Assembly (NCBI RefSeq): GCF_001613505.1
Contig: NZ_BDCM01000007.1
Coordinates: 1 to 64,000, forward strand
Direction: 5' to 3'
Length of the DNA: 64,000 nt
DNA from: Nocardia mikamii NBRC 108933
GTDB taxonomy: Bacteria > Actinomycetota > Actinomycetes > Mycobacteriales > Mycobacteriaceae
Shown here: positions 16,919 to 25,433 of the stretch, piece by piece
Layout of the letters: each line of letters begins with the position of its first letter
Position numbering within the stretch: the stretch's first letter is position 1
Program-made: the position numbers and the translations under genes
The notes under the pieces: model-generated
The model's database searches: none
Told to the model about the DNA's origin: nothing
Seen by the model: the letters and a program-made list of their open reading frames with translations, nothing else

Positions 16919-17602
16919 CTATCCGCCGGTGAACGCCGCGAGGTCGGCGTTCTCGTCGTTCGCGTCACCGTGGGTGAAGGCGGCGATCGCGAAGCCGGGA
17001 CCGAAGGACGCCGAGGCGACGTAGGACCCGTCGTCCGACCACCCCCATTTGGTGCCGACGGTCGCCGGGACGTGCGCGGTCCCCCAGTTCTGGGCCGTAC
17101 CGTCGGCGGCGATCGGACTCGCGGTGGCCATCCACCACAGCAGCAGCGAGCCGGGATCGGTGCGCTGCTTGGCCACGAGGAAATCGGCGACGTCCCGGGC
17201 GCTGGTGTAGGAGTCGCCCCAGAACGAACCACGCCGGGTGTCGGCCGAACCGAATTCCGCGGCGGTGGCATCGATGGCGTGCGGATACTTGGTGTCCAGC
17301 TCACTCGCGGCGGCACTGTCGGAGAGCTGGATCGCGCGCTGAGCCGCCTGCCGATCCGAGCGGGATCCGTCGCCGTGGCGCAGCACGTAATCGACCAGAT
17401 ACAGCTTGATGATCGACAGGGCCGGCCGCGGTTCGCCCGAATTCCCTGTGCCGGTATCCGTTCCGGGAATCAGCGAGACCATCGCGAACGATGTCCGCGG
17501 GTTCATCGGAATCGGCTCGGATTCCGCGCGGGCCGGACTTGCCGTCGCGGCACCGCCCGCTATCAATAGAGCAAGCACGGGCGCCACAAGAGATGTTCGC
17601 AC
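16919..17602 (-). CDS. Secreted serine-hydrolase-like protein (beta-lactamase/PBP fold)
   Basis: 227 residues. Signal peptide (MRTSLVAPVLALLIAGGAAT, cleavage near ARA at 24-26). The mature part shows remnants of penicillin-recognising enzymes: S-x-x-K as SIIK at 63-66, an SDN-like S-D-S at 94-96, and K-W-G at 185-187 in the place of K-T-G, followed by a beta strand (YVASASFGPGFAIAAF). The altered second and third motifs make beta-lactamase activity doubtful; an esterase or peptidoglycan-linked role is possible. GTG start with GGAGGA about 7 nt upstream. Transcribed alone. Confidence 0.75.
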   Translation of the reverse strand: MRTSLVAPVLALLIAGGAATASPARAESEPIPMNPRTSFAMVSLIPGTDTGTGNSGEPRPALSIIKLYLVDYVLRHGDGSRSDRQAAQRAIQLSDSAAASELDTKYPHAIDATAAEFGSADTRRGSFWGDSYTSARDVADFLVAKQRTDPGSLLLWWMATASPIAADGTAQNWGTAHVPATVGTKWGWSDDGSYVASASFGPGFAIAAFTHGDANDENADLAAFTGG

Positions 17603-17752
17603 GAATGAGTCCTCCCTCTTCGGTCCGAGCCACAGTGCTGCGCATCGATTCCACTACGGCCGGCGTACGCGGGCGCCACGCCACGCCGGAGACGAATCGG
17701 CTCCGGCGCGCCTACCGCGAATCGTCGCGCGCGAACCGCACAATCGCTGGTC

Positions 17753-18679
17753 ATGGCGTTGGGTCGCAGATCTGCACTCGCATTGCTGACGGGTCTGCCC
17801 CTGCTGGCCCCGGGAACGGCCCGCGCGCAGTCGGCGCTACCGGGAATCGGCGCCGATCCCCAGCGCGCGCCCACCCGCTACACGATGGCGGCCTTTCGTG
17901 CCGACAGCGACTCCACCGTCGCCGTGTACGAATCGGTGGACGGGACGCGGTTCACGCCGGTCGCCGAACACGCCTTCACGCGGACCGGGCTGGTTCGCGA
18001 TCCCAGCGTGATGCTGCACACCGACGGCTGGTACCACCTCACCTACACCAGGGCCCCCGACGCGACCTCGATCGGCCTGGCACGCAGCCGGGACCGGATC
18101 GCCTGGACGGAGATGGCCCCGGCGCCGATGCTGGTACCGGGCCGTCCGGAAGGGACGTGGGCCCCGGAGTGGTATGTCGATGCGGCGGGCCGAGTCGGCA
18201 TCATCGTGTCGCTGACCTGGGGGCATGGCTTCACCCCGCATCTGCTGTTACCGATCGGCGCGGGTCTGTCCACCTGGGCGCCGCCGATTCCGCTGCTCGG
18301 TGTGGGCCCGAGCGGTCCGGGTTCGCTGGGATTCATCGACACGCAGCTGGTGCGGTGGAACGGGCGGGTGTACGCGTTCGTGAAGAACGAGGACACCAAA
18401 CTGGTCGAGCTGGCGGTCGCGGACAACCCCGTGGGCCCGTATACCTTTGTCGCCAGGGGTGATTGGGCCGGGTGGGGCGGTCCGCGGGAGGGTCCGTCGG
18501 TGGTGCCGCTCCCCGGCGGCGGACATCGCATCTATCTCGACGCCTACACCGAGGGCCGTTATCTCTACAGCGACAGCTACGACGGCTTCCGCACCTGGTC
18601 GGCGCCCACCGAGCTGCCCGGACTCTCCGGAGTCGTCCGGCACGGCACGGTGCTGGCCGAATACGGTTCTGCCCCATGA
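17753..18679 (+). CDS. Secreted five-bladed beta-propeller, GH43/GH117-like
   Basis: 308 residues. The N-terminus (MALGRRSALALLTGLPLLAP then ARA) is a signal peptide with twin Arg, so Tat export is possible. The mature protein has repeating blades with W-Y-H-L-T-Y-T and Y-A-F-V-K-N patterns and an acid in RDPSVM, as in arabinanase or xylosidase-type glycoside hydrolases. The fold call is good, but catalytic acids cannot be assigned by eye, so activity on cell-wall arabinan or another glycan is a guess. No neighbouring sugar genes. Confidence 0.7.
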   Translation: MALGRRSALALLTGLPLLAPGTARAQSALPGIGADPQRAPTRYTMAAFRADSDSTVAVYESVDGTRFTPVAEHAFTRTGLVRDPSVMLHTDGWYHLTYTRAPDATSIGLARSRDRIAWTEMAPAPMLVPGRPEGTWAPEWYVDAAGRVGIIVSLTWGHGFTPHLLLPIGAGLSTWAPPIPLLGVGPSGPGSLGFIDTQLVRWNGRVYAFVKNEDTKLVELAVADNPVGPYTFVARGDWAGWGGPREGPSVVPLPGGGHRIYLDAYTEGRYLYSDSYDGFRTWSAPTELPGLSGVVRHGTVLAEYGSAP

Positions 18680-18698
18680 GTTCCGGAGGCCGGACGAA

Positions 18699-19367
18699 TC
18701 ACTCGCCGTCGTTCGGCGCCCAGTTGTCGGCGGTTTCGCCGGTGGTGAGGAAGATGGTGCGACGTCCCACTTCCACCGCGTTGTCGGCGAAGCGCTCGTA
18801 ATACCGTCCGAGCAGCGTGAGGTCGACCGCGGCCGTGATTCCGTGCGCCCATTGGTGGTCCAGCACCGCGGCCAGCAACTGCTCGTGCAGATGGTCCAGT
18901 GCGTCGTCCTGCGCGTCCAGCCCGGCCGCGTCGTAGGGGTCGCCGGTCTCGAGCACCGCCGCGGCGCTGGTGGCGATCGCGCAGGCGGTGGAGCCGAGAC
19001 GCTCGACCAACGGTCGCACCGGTTCGGGAACGACGTGTTCGGGATGGCGTCGACGGGCGCTGGTGGCGATATGCCCGGCGAGGGCGCCCATGCGCTGCAG
19101 GTGTCCGGTGAGCTGGATAGCGGTCACCACGCGCCGCAACTCGCTGGCGACCGGGGCTTGCAGTGCCAGCAGCCGCAGCGCTTCCTGTTCGGTCTGCTGC
19201 GCCATCTCCTCGACCTGGCCGACGATGTCCAGCGCGGCCTCGGCCTGTTCGATATCGGCGTTCACCACCGCGTAGGTGGCCGCCGAAATGGCGGTCCGGT
19301 CCTGCTCACACATGGCGTGCAGCAACTCGGCGAGCTGCCGCAGATTCGCGTGATAGTCCGACCGCAT
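18699..19367 (-). CDS. phoU: PhoU family phosphate regulator
   Basis: 222 residues, two three-helix PhoU repeats. The first starts MRSDYHANLRQLAELL and contains the E-x-L-R-R-V-V-T-A-I motif (SELRRVVTAI); the second ends with the R-Y-Y-E-R-F-A-D-N-A-V signature (LLGRYYERFADNAVEV), which carries the metal-cluster residues. The start at 19367 is chosen by the family's usual N-terminus; the ribosome site is weak. PhoU dampens the PhoR/Pst response to phosphate. No pst or pho two-component genes are nearby. Confidence 0.92.
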   Translation of the reverse strand: MRSDYHANLRQLAELLHAMCEQDRTAISAATYAVVNADIEQAEAALDIVGQVEEMAQQTEQEALRLLALQAPVASELRRVVTAIQLTGHLQRMGALAGHIATSARRRHPEHVVPEPVRPLVERLGSTACAIATSAAAVLETGDPYDAAGLDAQDDALDHLHEQLLAAVLDHQWAHGITAAVDLTLLGRYYERFADNAVEVGRRTIFLTTGETADNWAPNDGE

Positions 19368-19480
19368 ATCCCGATTCAACCCCAGCGGGACCCACATTGC
19401 GAATCCCTGCCCGGAACGGATCGATCGCCGCGAAATAGCCGGTAGCGGCGTCCGCACGTTCGATCGGCGCGATCTGCCGC

Positions 19481-20164
19481 TCACCCGAGCCGATAGTTGT
19501 AACTCGCGTAGCGGTGCGAATCGGCGCCCGCTTCCTCCCAGCTGTAGCTGTAGGTCCCCACATGACCCAGCCGGAACGAGCTGTCGGCCATGATTCGGTA
19601 GCCGCTGCGCCGCGCCCGCTCACAGAACGCGTAGTCCTCGCCCAGGTACCAGGTGTGTTCACCGTCGGGCACCAGCATGGGCAGGAAGTACGGGACGGTC
19701 GGGCGGTCGAAGCGCAGGTTGCACACCGGAAGTTGTTCGTGTTCGGCGACGGTCTCGTAGACGTCGCGGTGGGTGAAGAGGAATCCGGTGGCGGCGTATT
19801 TGATCTCCAGCAGTCCCCCGCCCTCGCCGAACAGGATGTTCCCGGTGCCGGGCAGCACATGGCAGGCCAGGCCGCGCACCCCTTTCTTGGCGTAGATCCC
19901 GCAGACGACCGGTAGATCGTGTTCGCGTAACCGATCCACCGAATCGACGTCGAACGCGATATCGGAATCGATCCACATCAGCCCCTCGAACCCGTCGCGC
20001 AACGCGTCGGTGGCCATCTGACTGCGTCCTTGATCGATCGCGGCGAATCCCGTGACGGTCCGGACCTCGTAACCCCGATGCTCCAGCCGGGCCAGATTGC
20101 GGGCGAAATCCGGCGCGATCGATCCGTGGGTCGGGACCAGCACAACACAGCGCGAGGGCTCCAT
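19481..20164 (-). CDS. Glycosyltransferase-like protein (GT-A fold)
   Basis: 227 residues. It starts with a beta strand and P-T-H-G (RCVVLVPTHG) and has an acidic D-S-D motif (WIDSDIAFD), the metal and nucleotide-sugar binding site of GT-A enzymes. A downstream E-D-Y-A-F-C-E-R segment resembles the ED motif of family-2-like transferases. No membrane span. I chose ATG 20164 because the protein core begins there; an upstream frame to 20230 is Arg/Pro-rich. Sugar donor and acceptor are unknown. Confidence 0.75.
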   Translation of the reverse strand: MEPSRCVVLVPTHGSIAPDFARNLARLEHRGYEVRTVTGFAAIDQGRSQMATDALRDGFEGLMWIDSDIAFDVDSVDRLREHDLPVVCGIYAKKGVRGLACHVLPGTGNILFGEGGGLLEIKYAATGFLFTHRDVYETVAEHEQLPVCNLRFDRPTVPYFLPMLVPDGEHTWYLGEDYAFCERARRSGYRIMADSSFRLGHVGTYSYSWEEAGADSHRYASYNYRLG

Positions 20165-20245
20165 GCCCGCAGCCTGCCATGCCCGCGCGGGGACCGCCCG
20201 GCGTGGGACGGACCTGATCGCCGGTCCCACGCCGTCACCGATCCC

Positions 20246-21424
20246 CTACGCGGGCAGTGGGTTCTGCCCCAGGAAGCGGTGGCCGTTCGCGGCCCCGGTG
20301 CGGACCGCGGCGAATCCGTACTCGACCAGGCGTTGTTCGTAATCGTGCAGCGCGGTGCGCAGATCACGGCCTGCCACCACGGAATCGATGGTTTCGGCCA
20401 GATCGGCCGCGTCCCGGAGCGCGGTGCAGGCGCCGGATCCCGCCGCGGGACTCATGGCGTGCACCGCATCTCCCAACAGGGTTGCCGGTGTGGTCGGCCA
20501 GGCCGGGATCGGCACACTCGTGCGCAGCGGGAGTGCGAACATGGTGCCGGGATCGCAGGCGGCGACGATCTCGCGAATCCGTGGATGCCAGGTCCGGACC
20601 GCCGCCGAGACGATGTCTTTCAGGCGGCCGCCGTCCAGGTCGCCCAGTGCCTGTTCCGTGGCGCCGAACCACTCCGCGCGAGCACCGAACGAGCAGGTCA
20701 TGTAGTCCGGAACGGACGGCAGTTCCACAGCCGGAACGAGGCGGGCCGCCGCGGTCGCCGGGTCCTGCGGAAATTCGACCGGCGCGACACCGACGAAACT
20801 CCCGTCCGGGCCTGCGATCACGGTGAAGATGCCGAACATGCTGTCGTCGAACAAGTTCCGTGTCCGCGCGTTCAGCGGTATCGCGCCGTAGAGCTGACGC
20901 ACCCCGGTGTCGACGATGCGCGCGTGCGGCAGATACTGCTGACGCACAACGGAATTGATTCCGTCGGCACCGACCAGAACGTCGGCGCCGGCACTGTCGC
21001 CCTCGGCGAAGTGAACGACGATGCGATCACCCTCGGTGCGGAAACCCCTGACCGCCCTGCCGAATACGACGCGGTCCTCGATACCTGTGAGCAGGATGCG
21101 GCGCAGCGTCATGCGGTCGACCGCGAAGGCCGGTTCCGCCGAATCCAGGGTGAACCGTTCGTTCAGCGCACTGTCCAGCACGGTGAATCGAGGTTTCGGG
21201 GTGCCCGCGGTGGCGTCGAACAGTGCGCGCAACGGCGCGGGCAGCACCCGCTGGAGCGCCTGCCGTGCCGTGGCGTCCAGGTGCAGGCGATAGCCCTGGC
21301 GACGGGTATCCACCGCGGAACCGCGCTCGTACACAACGACATCGATGCCCCGGCGGCGCAACCCCTGCGCCAACGCCAGCCCGCCCAGCCCGGCGCCGGC
21401 GACGATGACAGTGAATCTCGACAT
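20246..21424 (-). CDS. FAD-dependent monooxygenase (PHBH/UbiH class)
   Basis: 392 residues. N-terminal FAD-binding motif G-A-G-L-G-G-L in the first strand, then a D-G motif (GADGINSVVRQ) and the second FAD motif G-D-A (LLGDAVHAMSP) near residue 310, in the order of class A flavoprotein hydroxylases. Such enzymes hydroxylate aromatic or polyketide substrates or inactivate drugs such as tetracyclines and rifamycins. ATG 21424 has GGGAC 8 nt upstream, so it is preferred over ATG 21442. Not close to either biosynthetic cluster. Substrate unknown. Confidence 0.88.
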   Translation of the reverse strand: MSRFTVIVAGAGLGGLALAQGLRRRGIDVVVYERGSAVDTRRQGYRLHLDATARQALQRVLPAPLRALFDATAGTPKPRFTVLDSALNERFTLDSAEPAFAVDRMTLRRILLTGIEDRVVFGRAVRGFRTEGDRIVVHFAEGDSAGADVLVGADGINSVVRQQYLPHARIVDTGVRQLYGAIPLNARTRNLFDDSMFGIFTVIAGPDGSFVGVAPVEFPQDPATAAARLVPAVELPSVPDYMTCSFGARAEWFGATEQALGDLDGGRLKDIVSAAVRTWHPRIREIVAACDPGTMFALPLRTSVPIPAWPTTPATLLGDAVHAMSPAAGSGACTALRDAADLAETIDSVVAGRDLRTALHDYEQRLVEYGFAAVRTGAANGHRFLGQNPLPA

Positions 21425-21558
21425 GACCAAGTCCCTTCGCATGCAACATCATCGGAAGGGACGTACAGGTCACACCCGCGGAAGGTGCGGTGTTCAACGG
21501 TTCTCGTCACCGGGACTAACCCATACCCGGCCGGGTCTTCGCACGTCCGGAAATCAGT

Positions 21559-22650
21559 TTACGCGGATTCGGCCGGGCGCAGTCCGGCTTCCGCGGCGGC
21601 GGCGGTGAGCGCGTCCAGGCCGAAGGCTTCGACCGGGCCGAGCGCGCCGGTACCGAGGAGCCCGCCGGCGAGCGTGGTCTGCGCACCCCAGGCGAGGATC
21701 TCGGCGGTGAAGTCGTAAGGGTCGACGCCGGTCAGCGTGGCCGAAGACACGATGCGGCCGGTGGCGTCGCGGGTTTCGGCGACCGCCCAGGTGCGGGTGC
21801 GCGCCCGGGTCGCCGCATCGGGTCCCCCGGTCGAACCCTTGACCAGGGCGTTCAACGCGCTCTCGGCCAGCCGCTTCACGGGCGCCACCCGTGCGACGGT
21901 GTCCGCGACGAGCGAGGTCGCCTGCAGCGCGCGGGCGGCGTTACCGGGCATGCCGAGGTAAACGTCGACCTCGCGCAGGTTCGGGTGGGCGCGGTGCAGG
22001 ACGAGATGTTCCGACCCCGGGATCGAGGCGCCGGTGAGCGCGCGGCCCGCCACATCGAAGGTGTGGGTCCGCGCGCCGGTCCGCTCCGGCACGATGTCGC
22101 CATCGCGGAGGGCGAAGCCCCGTTCGAACACCATTCCGACCATGGACGCGCGGGTACCGCCGCTGGTGCCCGGGGAGGCGATGAAGTAGCCGATGTCGAC
22201 GCGGGCGGCGTCCGGCGCGTCGCGCAACGCGAGGGCCGCGGCCACATTGCCTGGGACGTAATCGAATCCGAAGGCCGTCAGCAGACCGGTGCCCGCCTGG
22301 CGTGCCTCGGCGTCGCGATCGAACACCCGTCGGATGAACGGGCCCTCGCCGGTCGAGTCGAAGTAGTGCGCGCCCGCCTCGAGCGCCGCGCCCAGCGCCG
22401 GGCCGCCGTACCGCAGGAAGGGCCCCACCGTCGTCACCAGCACATCGCCGCGCCCCAGCAGGGCGCGCAGCGATGCGGGATCGGCCACGTCGGCCACGGC
22501 GGTCTCGACACCGCCGAGGTCGGCCGCGAGCTGCCGCAGCGCGGTGGCGTTACGGGCGGCCAGTACCGGCTCGGCGCCACGAGCCAGCAGAGCCCGAGCC
22601 GTCAGGCGGCCCGTGTAGCCGGTAGCTCCGAACAGCACGATCTTTGCCAT
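21559..22650 (-). CDS. Saccharopine dehydrogenase-like / enoyl reductase family protein
   Basis: 363 residues. The N-terminal Rossmann motif reads GATGYTG (about 8-14), followed by AARN and a TTVGPF motif. This pattern matches the family annotated as saccharopine dehydrogenase-like oxidoreductase, which includes mycobacterial trans-acting enoyl reductases. Of three nearby starts (GTG 22659, ATG 22656, ATG 22650), the last has AGG at the best spacing. It is followed on the same strand, 134 nt on, by the FAD monooxygenase; the PadR gene lies just upstream. A lipid-related reduction is likely but not shown. Confidence 0.85.
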   Translation of the reverse strand: MAKIVLFGATGYTGRLTARALLARGAEPVLAARNATALRQLAADLGGVETAVADVADPASLRALLGRGDVLVTTVGPFLRYGGPALGAALEAGAHYFDSTGEGPFIRRVFDRDAEARQAGTGLLTAFGFDYVPGNVAAALALRDAPDAARVDIGYFIASPGTSGGTRASMVGMVFERGFALRDGDIVPERTGARTHTFDVAGRALTGASIPGSEHLVLHRAHPNLREVDVYLGMPGNAARALQATSLVADTVARVAPVKRLAESALNALVKGSTGGPDAATRARTRTWAVAETRDATGRIVSSATLTGVDPYDFTAEILAWGAQTTLAGGLLGTGALGPVEAFGLDALTAAAAEAGLRPAESA

Positions 22651-22761
22651 TGCCATCACCTGTGTTTCGTTGGTCGCCGACGGTCCGCGCCGGTTCGTGT
22701 CGAGGTCGCACCGTATCCGACGATAGGGCCGTCGAGCCGCATCTCGCCACGGTGCGCAGAC

Positions 22762-23391
22762 CTAGCCGCCGGCGGGGCCCTGGTCCCGGAACTGTGCCAG
22801 CGACTCCCACGACCAGGTGAGCGTGCCGTCGGCGAGGTCTGCGACAACCCCTTCCAGCCACCGTATTTCGGCCGCCGTGACAGCGCGCTGATATTCGTCC
22901 TCGAGCATGGTGACCCGCGGCAGGCCGAACCGGACGGCCTGCGCGATGCCGGTCTCCAGCTCGGAATGCGCGGCGCGCAACGCTGTCAGCCGGCGTTCCA
23001 GTTCTTCCCGGGCGCCGTCCGGACCGAGAAGCATCAGAAACGACAGGGCCGCAGGGAATTCGGGAAATTCGTTGCGAGGCACGGCGAGCATGTCGGTGAT
23101 CCAGGCCGTGCAGGCCTCGCGGCCGGTGTCGGTGATCTCGTAGACCGTACGTTCCGGATACTGCTGGTCGCGCCCCGTCGCGCGGACCGTCACCAAACCG
23201 GCGTCCTGCAATCGCGCGATCGTCTTGTACAGCTGGGCGCGCTGCCCCACGTTGACGACCTTGTCCTTTCCCCACTCCTTGATGCGCCGCTGAATGGCGT
23301 ACGGGTGCATCGGCTCCAGGTGCAGGATGCCGAGCACCGCCATCGCGAGCGGGGATCGCTTGAACCGGTCGGGGGTGGGCACGCGACTCAT
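22762..23391 (-). CDS. PadR family transcriptional regulator
   Basis: 209 residues. Winged-helix domain (about 10-95) with the PadR pattern LAMAVLGILHLEPMHPYAI and the wing YPERTVYEIT, then a helical C-terminal dimerisation domain (PadR_C). An alternative GTG start lies at 23406; ATG 23391 has only AGG directly before it, so the mRNA may be almost leaderless. The start sits inside an array of four ACTAG half-sites, so the gene is very probably autoregulated, together with the divergent gene at 23507. Confidence 0.93.
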   Translation of the reverse strand: MSRVPTPDRFKRSPLAMAVLGILHLEPMHPYAIQRRIKEWGKDKVVNVGQRAQLYKTIARLQDAGLVTVRATGRDQQYPERTVYEITDTGREACTAWITDMLAVPRNEFPEFPAALSFLMLLGPDGAREELERRLTALRAAHSELETGIAQAVRFGLPRVTMLEDEYQRAVTAAEIRWLEGVVADLADGTLTWSWESLAQFRDQGPAGG

Positions 23392-23394
23392 CCT

Positions 23395-23444
23395 ACTAGG
23401 TGCCACACAACTAGTTTTCAGATAACTAGTTGCTTGGATACTAG
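23395..23444. promoter_or_regulatory. PadR operator array: four ACTAG half-sites at 15-bp period
   Basis: ACTAG begins at 23395, 23410, 23425 and 23440, an exact 15-bp spacing; flanks are TACTAG, AACTAG, AACTAG, TACTAG. It fills the intergenic space between the divergent PadR gene and the gene at 23507. The most likely reading is cooperative binding of PadR dimers that shuts both promoters. Confidence 0.75.
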
Positions 23445-23506
23445 TTCATGTGCCACTATCGAGGAGCAGGCGAACCCGTCCACTGCGATCCGGAAGGACC
23501 AGAACA

Positions 23507-23971
23507 ATGACCGTCACGACCGATACCGTCCGCATTCACGCCGACCACGAGACGACCAAGCGTCTCGGCGATTGGACCCACGCCACCGACTTCGCGGTGA
23601 AGGCCCGCTATGCGAGCGTCGTCATCGATCTGCGCTCGCCGTGGATCGAGGGTGACGACCCGATCGTGGTCCACGCCGACCTCGACCACGCCATGGTCAA
23701 ACTCCTCGTCCCCGACGACGCGGTCGTCGAGCACAGCGACCTGGAGTGGACCGGGCGTGGCCGGGTGAAGGATTTCGCGCGGCCCCAGGACGCCGCCGGC
23801 CGGCTCGTCCGGCTGACCGGGTTCAGCGCCAAGAGCGAGTTCCGCGTTCACCGCGGCGGCATCGCGATCCTCTCGGCACTGCTCAGCCGTGAGTTCTTCG
23901 ACGACGCCAGGCAGGCGCACCGGCAGGGACGCACCCCGACCCTCGCCGATCCGGCCAACGCGCCGCGCTGA
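23507..23971 (+). CDS. Toastrack-like beta-solenoid protein, PadR-controlled partner
   Basis: 154 residues. The centre (ARYASVVIDLRSP, IVVHADLDHAMVKLLVP, WTGRGRVKDFARP) has the repeating short strands seen in the LiaF/LiaG C-terminal toastrack domain, used in cell-envelope stress modules. No membrane span or signal peptide. GGAAGGA lies 9 nt before ATG 23507. It is divergent from the PadR gene and shares its operator array, so it is the presumed target. The family assignment is by pattern only, and the function is unknown. Confidence 0.75.
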   Translation: MTVTTDTVRIHADHETTKRLGDWTHATDFAVKARYASVVIDLRSPWIEGDDPIVVHADLDHAMVKLLVPDDAVVEHSDLEWTGRGRVKDFARPQDAAGRLVRLTGFSAKSEFRVHRGGIAILSALLSREFFDDARQAHRQGRTPTLADPANAPR

Positions 23972-23980
23972 TCACCGGTG

Positions 23981-24008
23981 GCGCCGGGCGGCGGCAAACG
24001 CCCGGCGC
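23981..24008. terminator. Bidirectional hairpin between convergent genes
   Basis: GCGCCGGGCG (23981-23990), 8-nt loop, CGCCCGGCGC (23999-24008): a perfect 10-bp stem between the 23507 gene and the thioesterase. Confidence 0.75.
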
Positions 24009-24014
24009 AGCTTC

Positions 24015-24794
24015 TCAGCGAGCGGGCAGCGGTTCGATCCGCGCCACTGTGCGGGCGCTGCCGTCGACTTCGAGCTGCACATGCAGCGCGTCGTCGTCCC
24101 GCCGGACGCGGATCAGCACCTCGTCGGCGCCCAGCACCGGCCCGGCGTGTTCGAGAATCACCCGATAGGGCGGCGCCGGTGCGTCGGGGAATCGCGCGAG
24201 CGCTTCCTCCACGGCCACCCAGTGCACCGCGTTGTTCACATGTCCGTAGCGGTCCACATCGGTGACCCGCAGCGGGAACGGCCGCACATCGCCGCCGTCT
24301 CCGGACTGTTCGCGCAGGGCGGCGCGCCACCGCAAGCGGTGCTCCTCGGTGGTGGCGCGCATCGGCGCCATGAACCGTTCGGTCATCCGCGCCGGCCGCC
24401 CGGCTTCGATATCGACGTGGATGAGGAACATCTCGGTCTCGATCAGACCGCCGTTCTCGCTGCGCACCTGAATGCGCATGTTGCACCACCGATTCGACAA
24501 TGCCGACGGCCAGCGCCGCAGATGGACCTGATCCCCGAACTCGATGGGCCGCAGCACGTCGATCACGGTCCGGCGCACGATCCACCCCGGATGCAGATCT
24601 CCGTCCTCGACCACCTTCAGATGGTCGTAGCCGATGTCCTGCAGATACCGCGCGACCGCATCGAGCCGCAGCCGGCCGTCCCCATCGGTGTCCCCGAGCC
24701 GCACCGGCCACTGTTCGTGAAACGCCCGGCTCTCGTCCGGACACGCCGGCAGCGGAAACGCGATCTCGGCCAGCCGATCGACAGCGGCACTCAT
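24015..24794 (-). CDS. Acyl-ACP thioesterase-like protein (double hotdog)
   Basis: 259 residues. Two hotdog halves: the first begins with VRLGDTDGDGRLRLDAVARY and contains the long central helix, the second contains VTDVDRYGHVNNAVHWVAVE, whose D-x-x-G-H-V-N-N motif supplies the usual catalytic Asn/His region. The match is to FatA-type acyl-ACP thioesterases of mycolata. ATG 24794 has AGAAGGAG 6 nt upstream. The expected role is release of fatty acids from ACP. Single gene, convergent with the 23507 gene. Confidence 0.88.
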   Translation of the reverse strand: MSAAVDRLAEIAFPLPACPDESRAFHEQWPVRLGDTDGDGRLRLDAVARYLQDIGYDHLKVVEDGDLHPGWIVRRTVIDVLRPIEFGDQVHLRRWPSALSNRWCNMRIQVRSENGGLIETEMFLIHVDIEAGRPARMTERFMAPMRATTEEHRLRWRAALREQSGDGGDVRPFPLRVTDVDRYGHVNNAVHWVAVEEALARFPDAPAPPYRVILEHAGPVLGADEVLIRVRRDDDALHVQLEVDGSARTVARIEPLPAR

Positions 24795-24952
24795 GAACGC
24801 TCCTTCTCCCGGGGTCCGCGCCAGCGTAGCGACCCAGCACCGGACCACCGGCGTCGACACGGCGAGCGCGTACTCGGCGCCATCGCGGGCGGCCATTCGG
24901 CACGCGGCGGGATCGCCACCGCGATCGGCCCGGGCCGTGCGCGAGAGTTTGC

Positions 24953-24976
24953 GGGGTCGCCCGCACGGGCGACCCC
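24953..24976 (-). terminator. Hairpin terminator after CMD-family gene
   Basis: GGGGTCGCCC (24953-24962), loop GCAC, GGGCGACCCC (24967-24976): a perfect 10-bp stem 17 nt past the stop of the minus-strand gene ending at 24993. Confidence 0.8.
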
Positions 24977-24992
24977 ACCTGGTTGATCGACG

Positions 24993-25394
24993 TTATCGAT
25001 CGGCTTGCCCCGGCGTCGGCGTGCGCGCGTTGCCGAGTTCCTCGGCGAGGATGGGTATGCCGAGATTGCAGGCGTGGATGCCGAGGACGCTGACCATCTG
25101 GAGGACGGTCAGGATCTGTTCGGGCGGCACACCCAGATCCAGTGCCGCACGGATGTGGCGGCGTACGCCGGGAGCGTACATGTGGGTGCAGGCCGCGTCG
25201 ATGGCGATGCTCAGCAGTTCGACGAATTCCGGCGGAAAGATGTGCCGCTCGATCGGGGTGGCGTTCACGGCCATGAACCGTTCGGTCCATTCGGGGTCCC
25301 ATTCGTAGAGCTGGTCCCACAGCGGGTTCCAGCTTCCGCCGGCCCGCATGCCGTCGACGACCGGCGTGGAAACCGGTGCGGGTGAATCGAACAC
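24993..25394 (-). CDS. Carboxymuconolactone decarboxylase-family protein
   Basis: 133 residues, helical. The pattern EFVELLSIAIDAACTHMYAP, then VRRHIRAALDLGVPPEQILTVLQ, matches the CMD/AhpD fold. AhpD-type redox enzymes carry C-x-x-C before the conserved His; here only one Cys (AACTHMY) precedes it, so peroxidase chemistry is unlikely and a decarboxylase-like or unknown role is more fitting. GTG start with AGGAGG about 4 nt upstream. Probably transcribed with the glycine-zipper gene at 25434-26165 (39 nt gap). Confidence 0.85.
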   Translation of the reverse strand: MFDSPAPVSTPVVDGMRAGGSWNPLWDQLYEWDPEWTERFMAVNATPIERHIFPPEFVELLSIAIDAACTHMYAPGVRRHIRAALDLGVPPEQILTVLQMVSVLGIHACNLGIPILAEELGNARTPTPGQADR

Positions 25395-25433
25395 GATGCC
25401 TCCTGAGATGTGGGCGAAGAACCGGTCGGCCGA

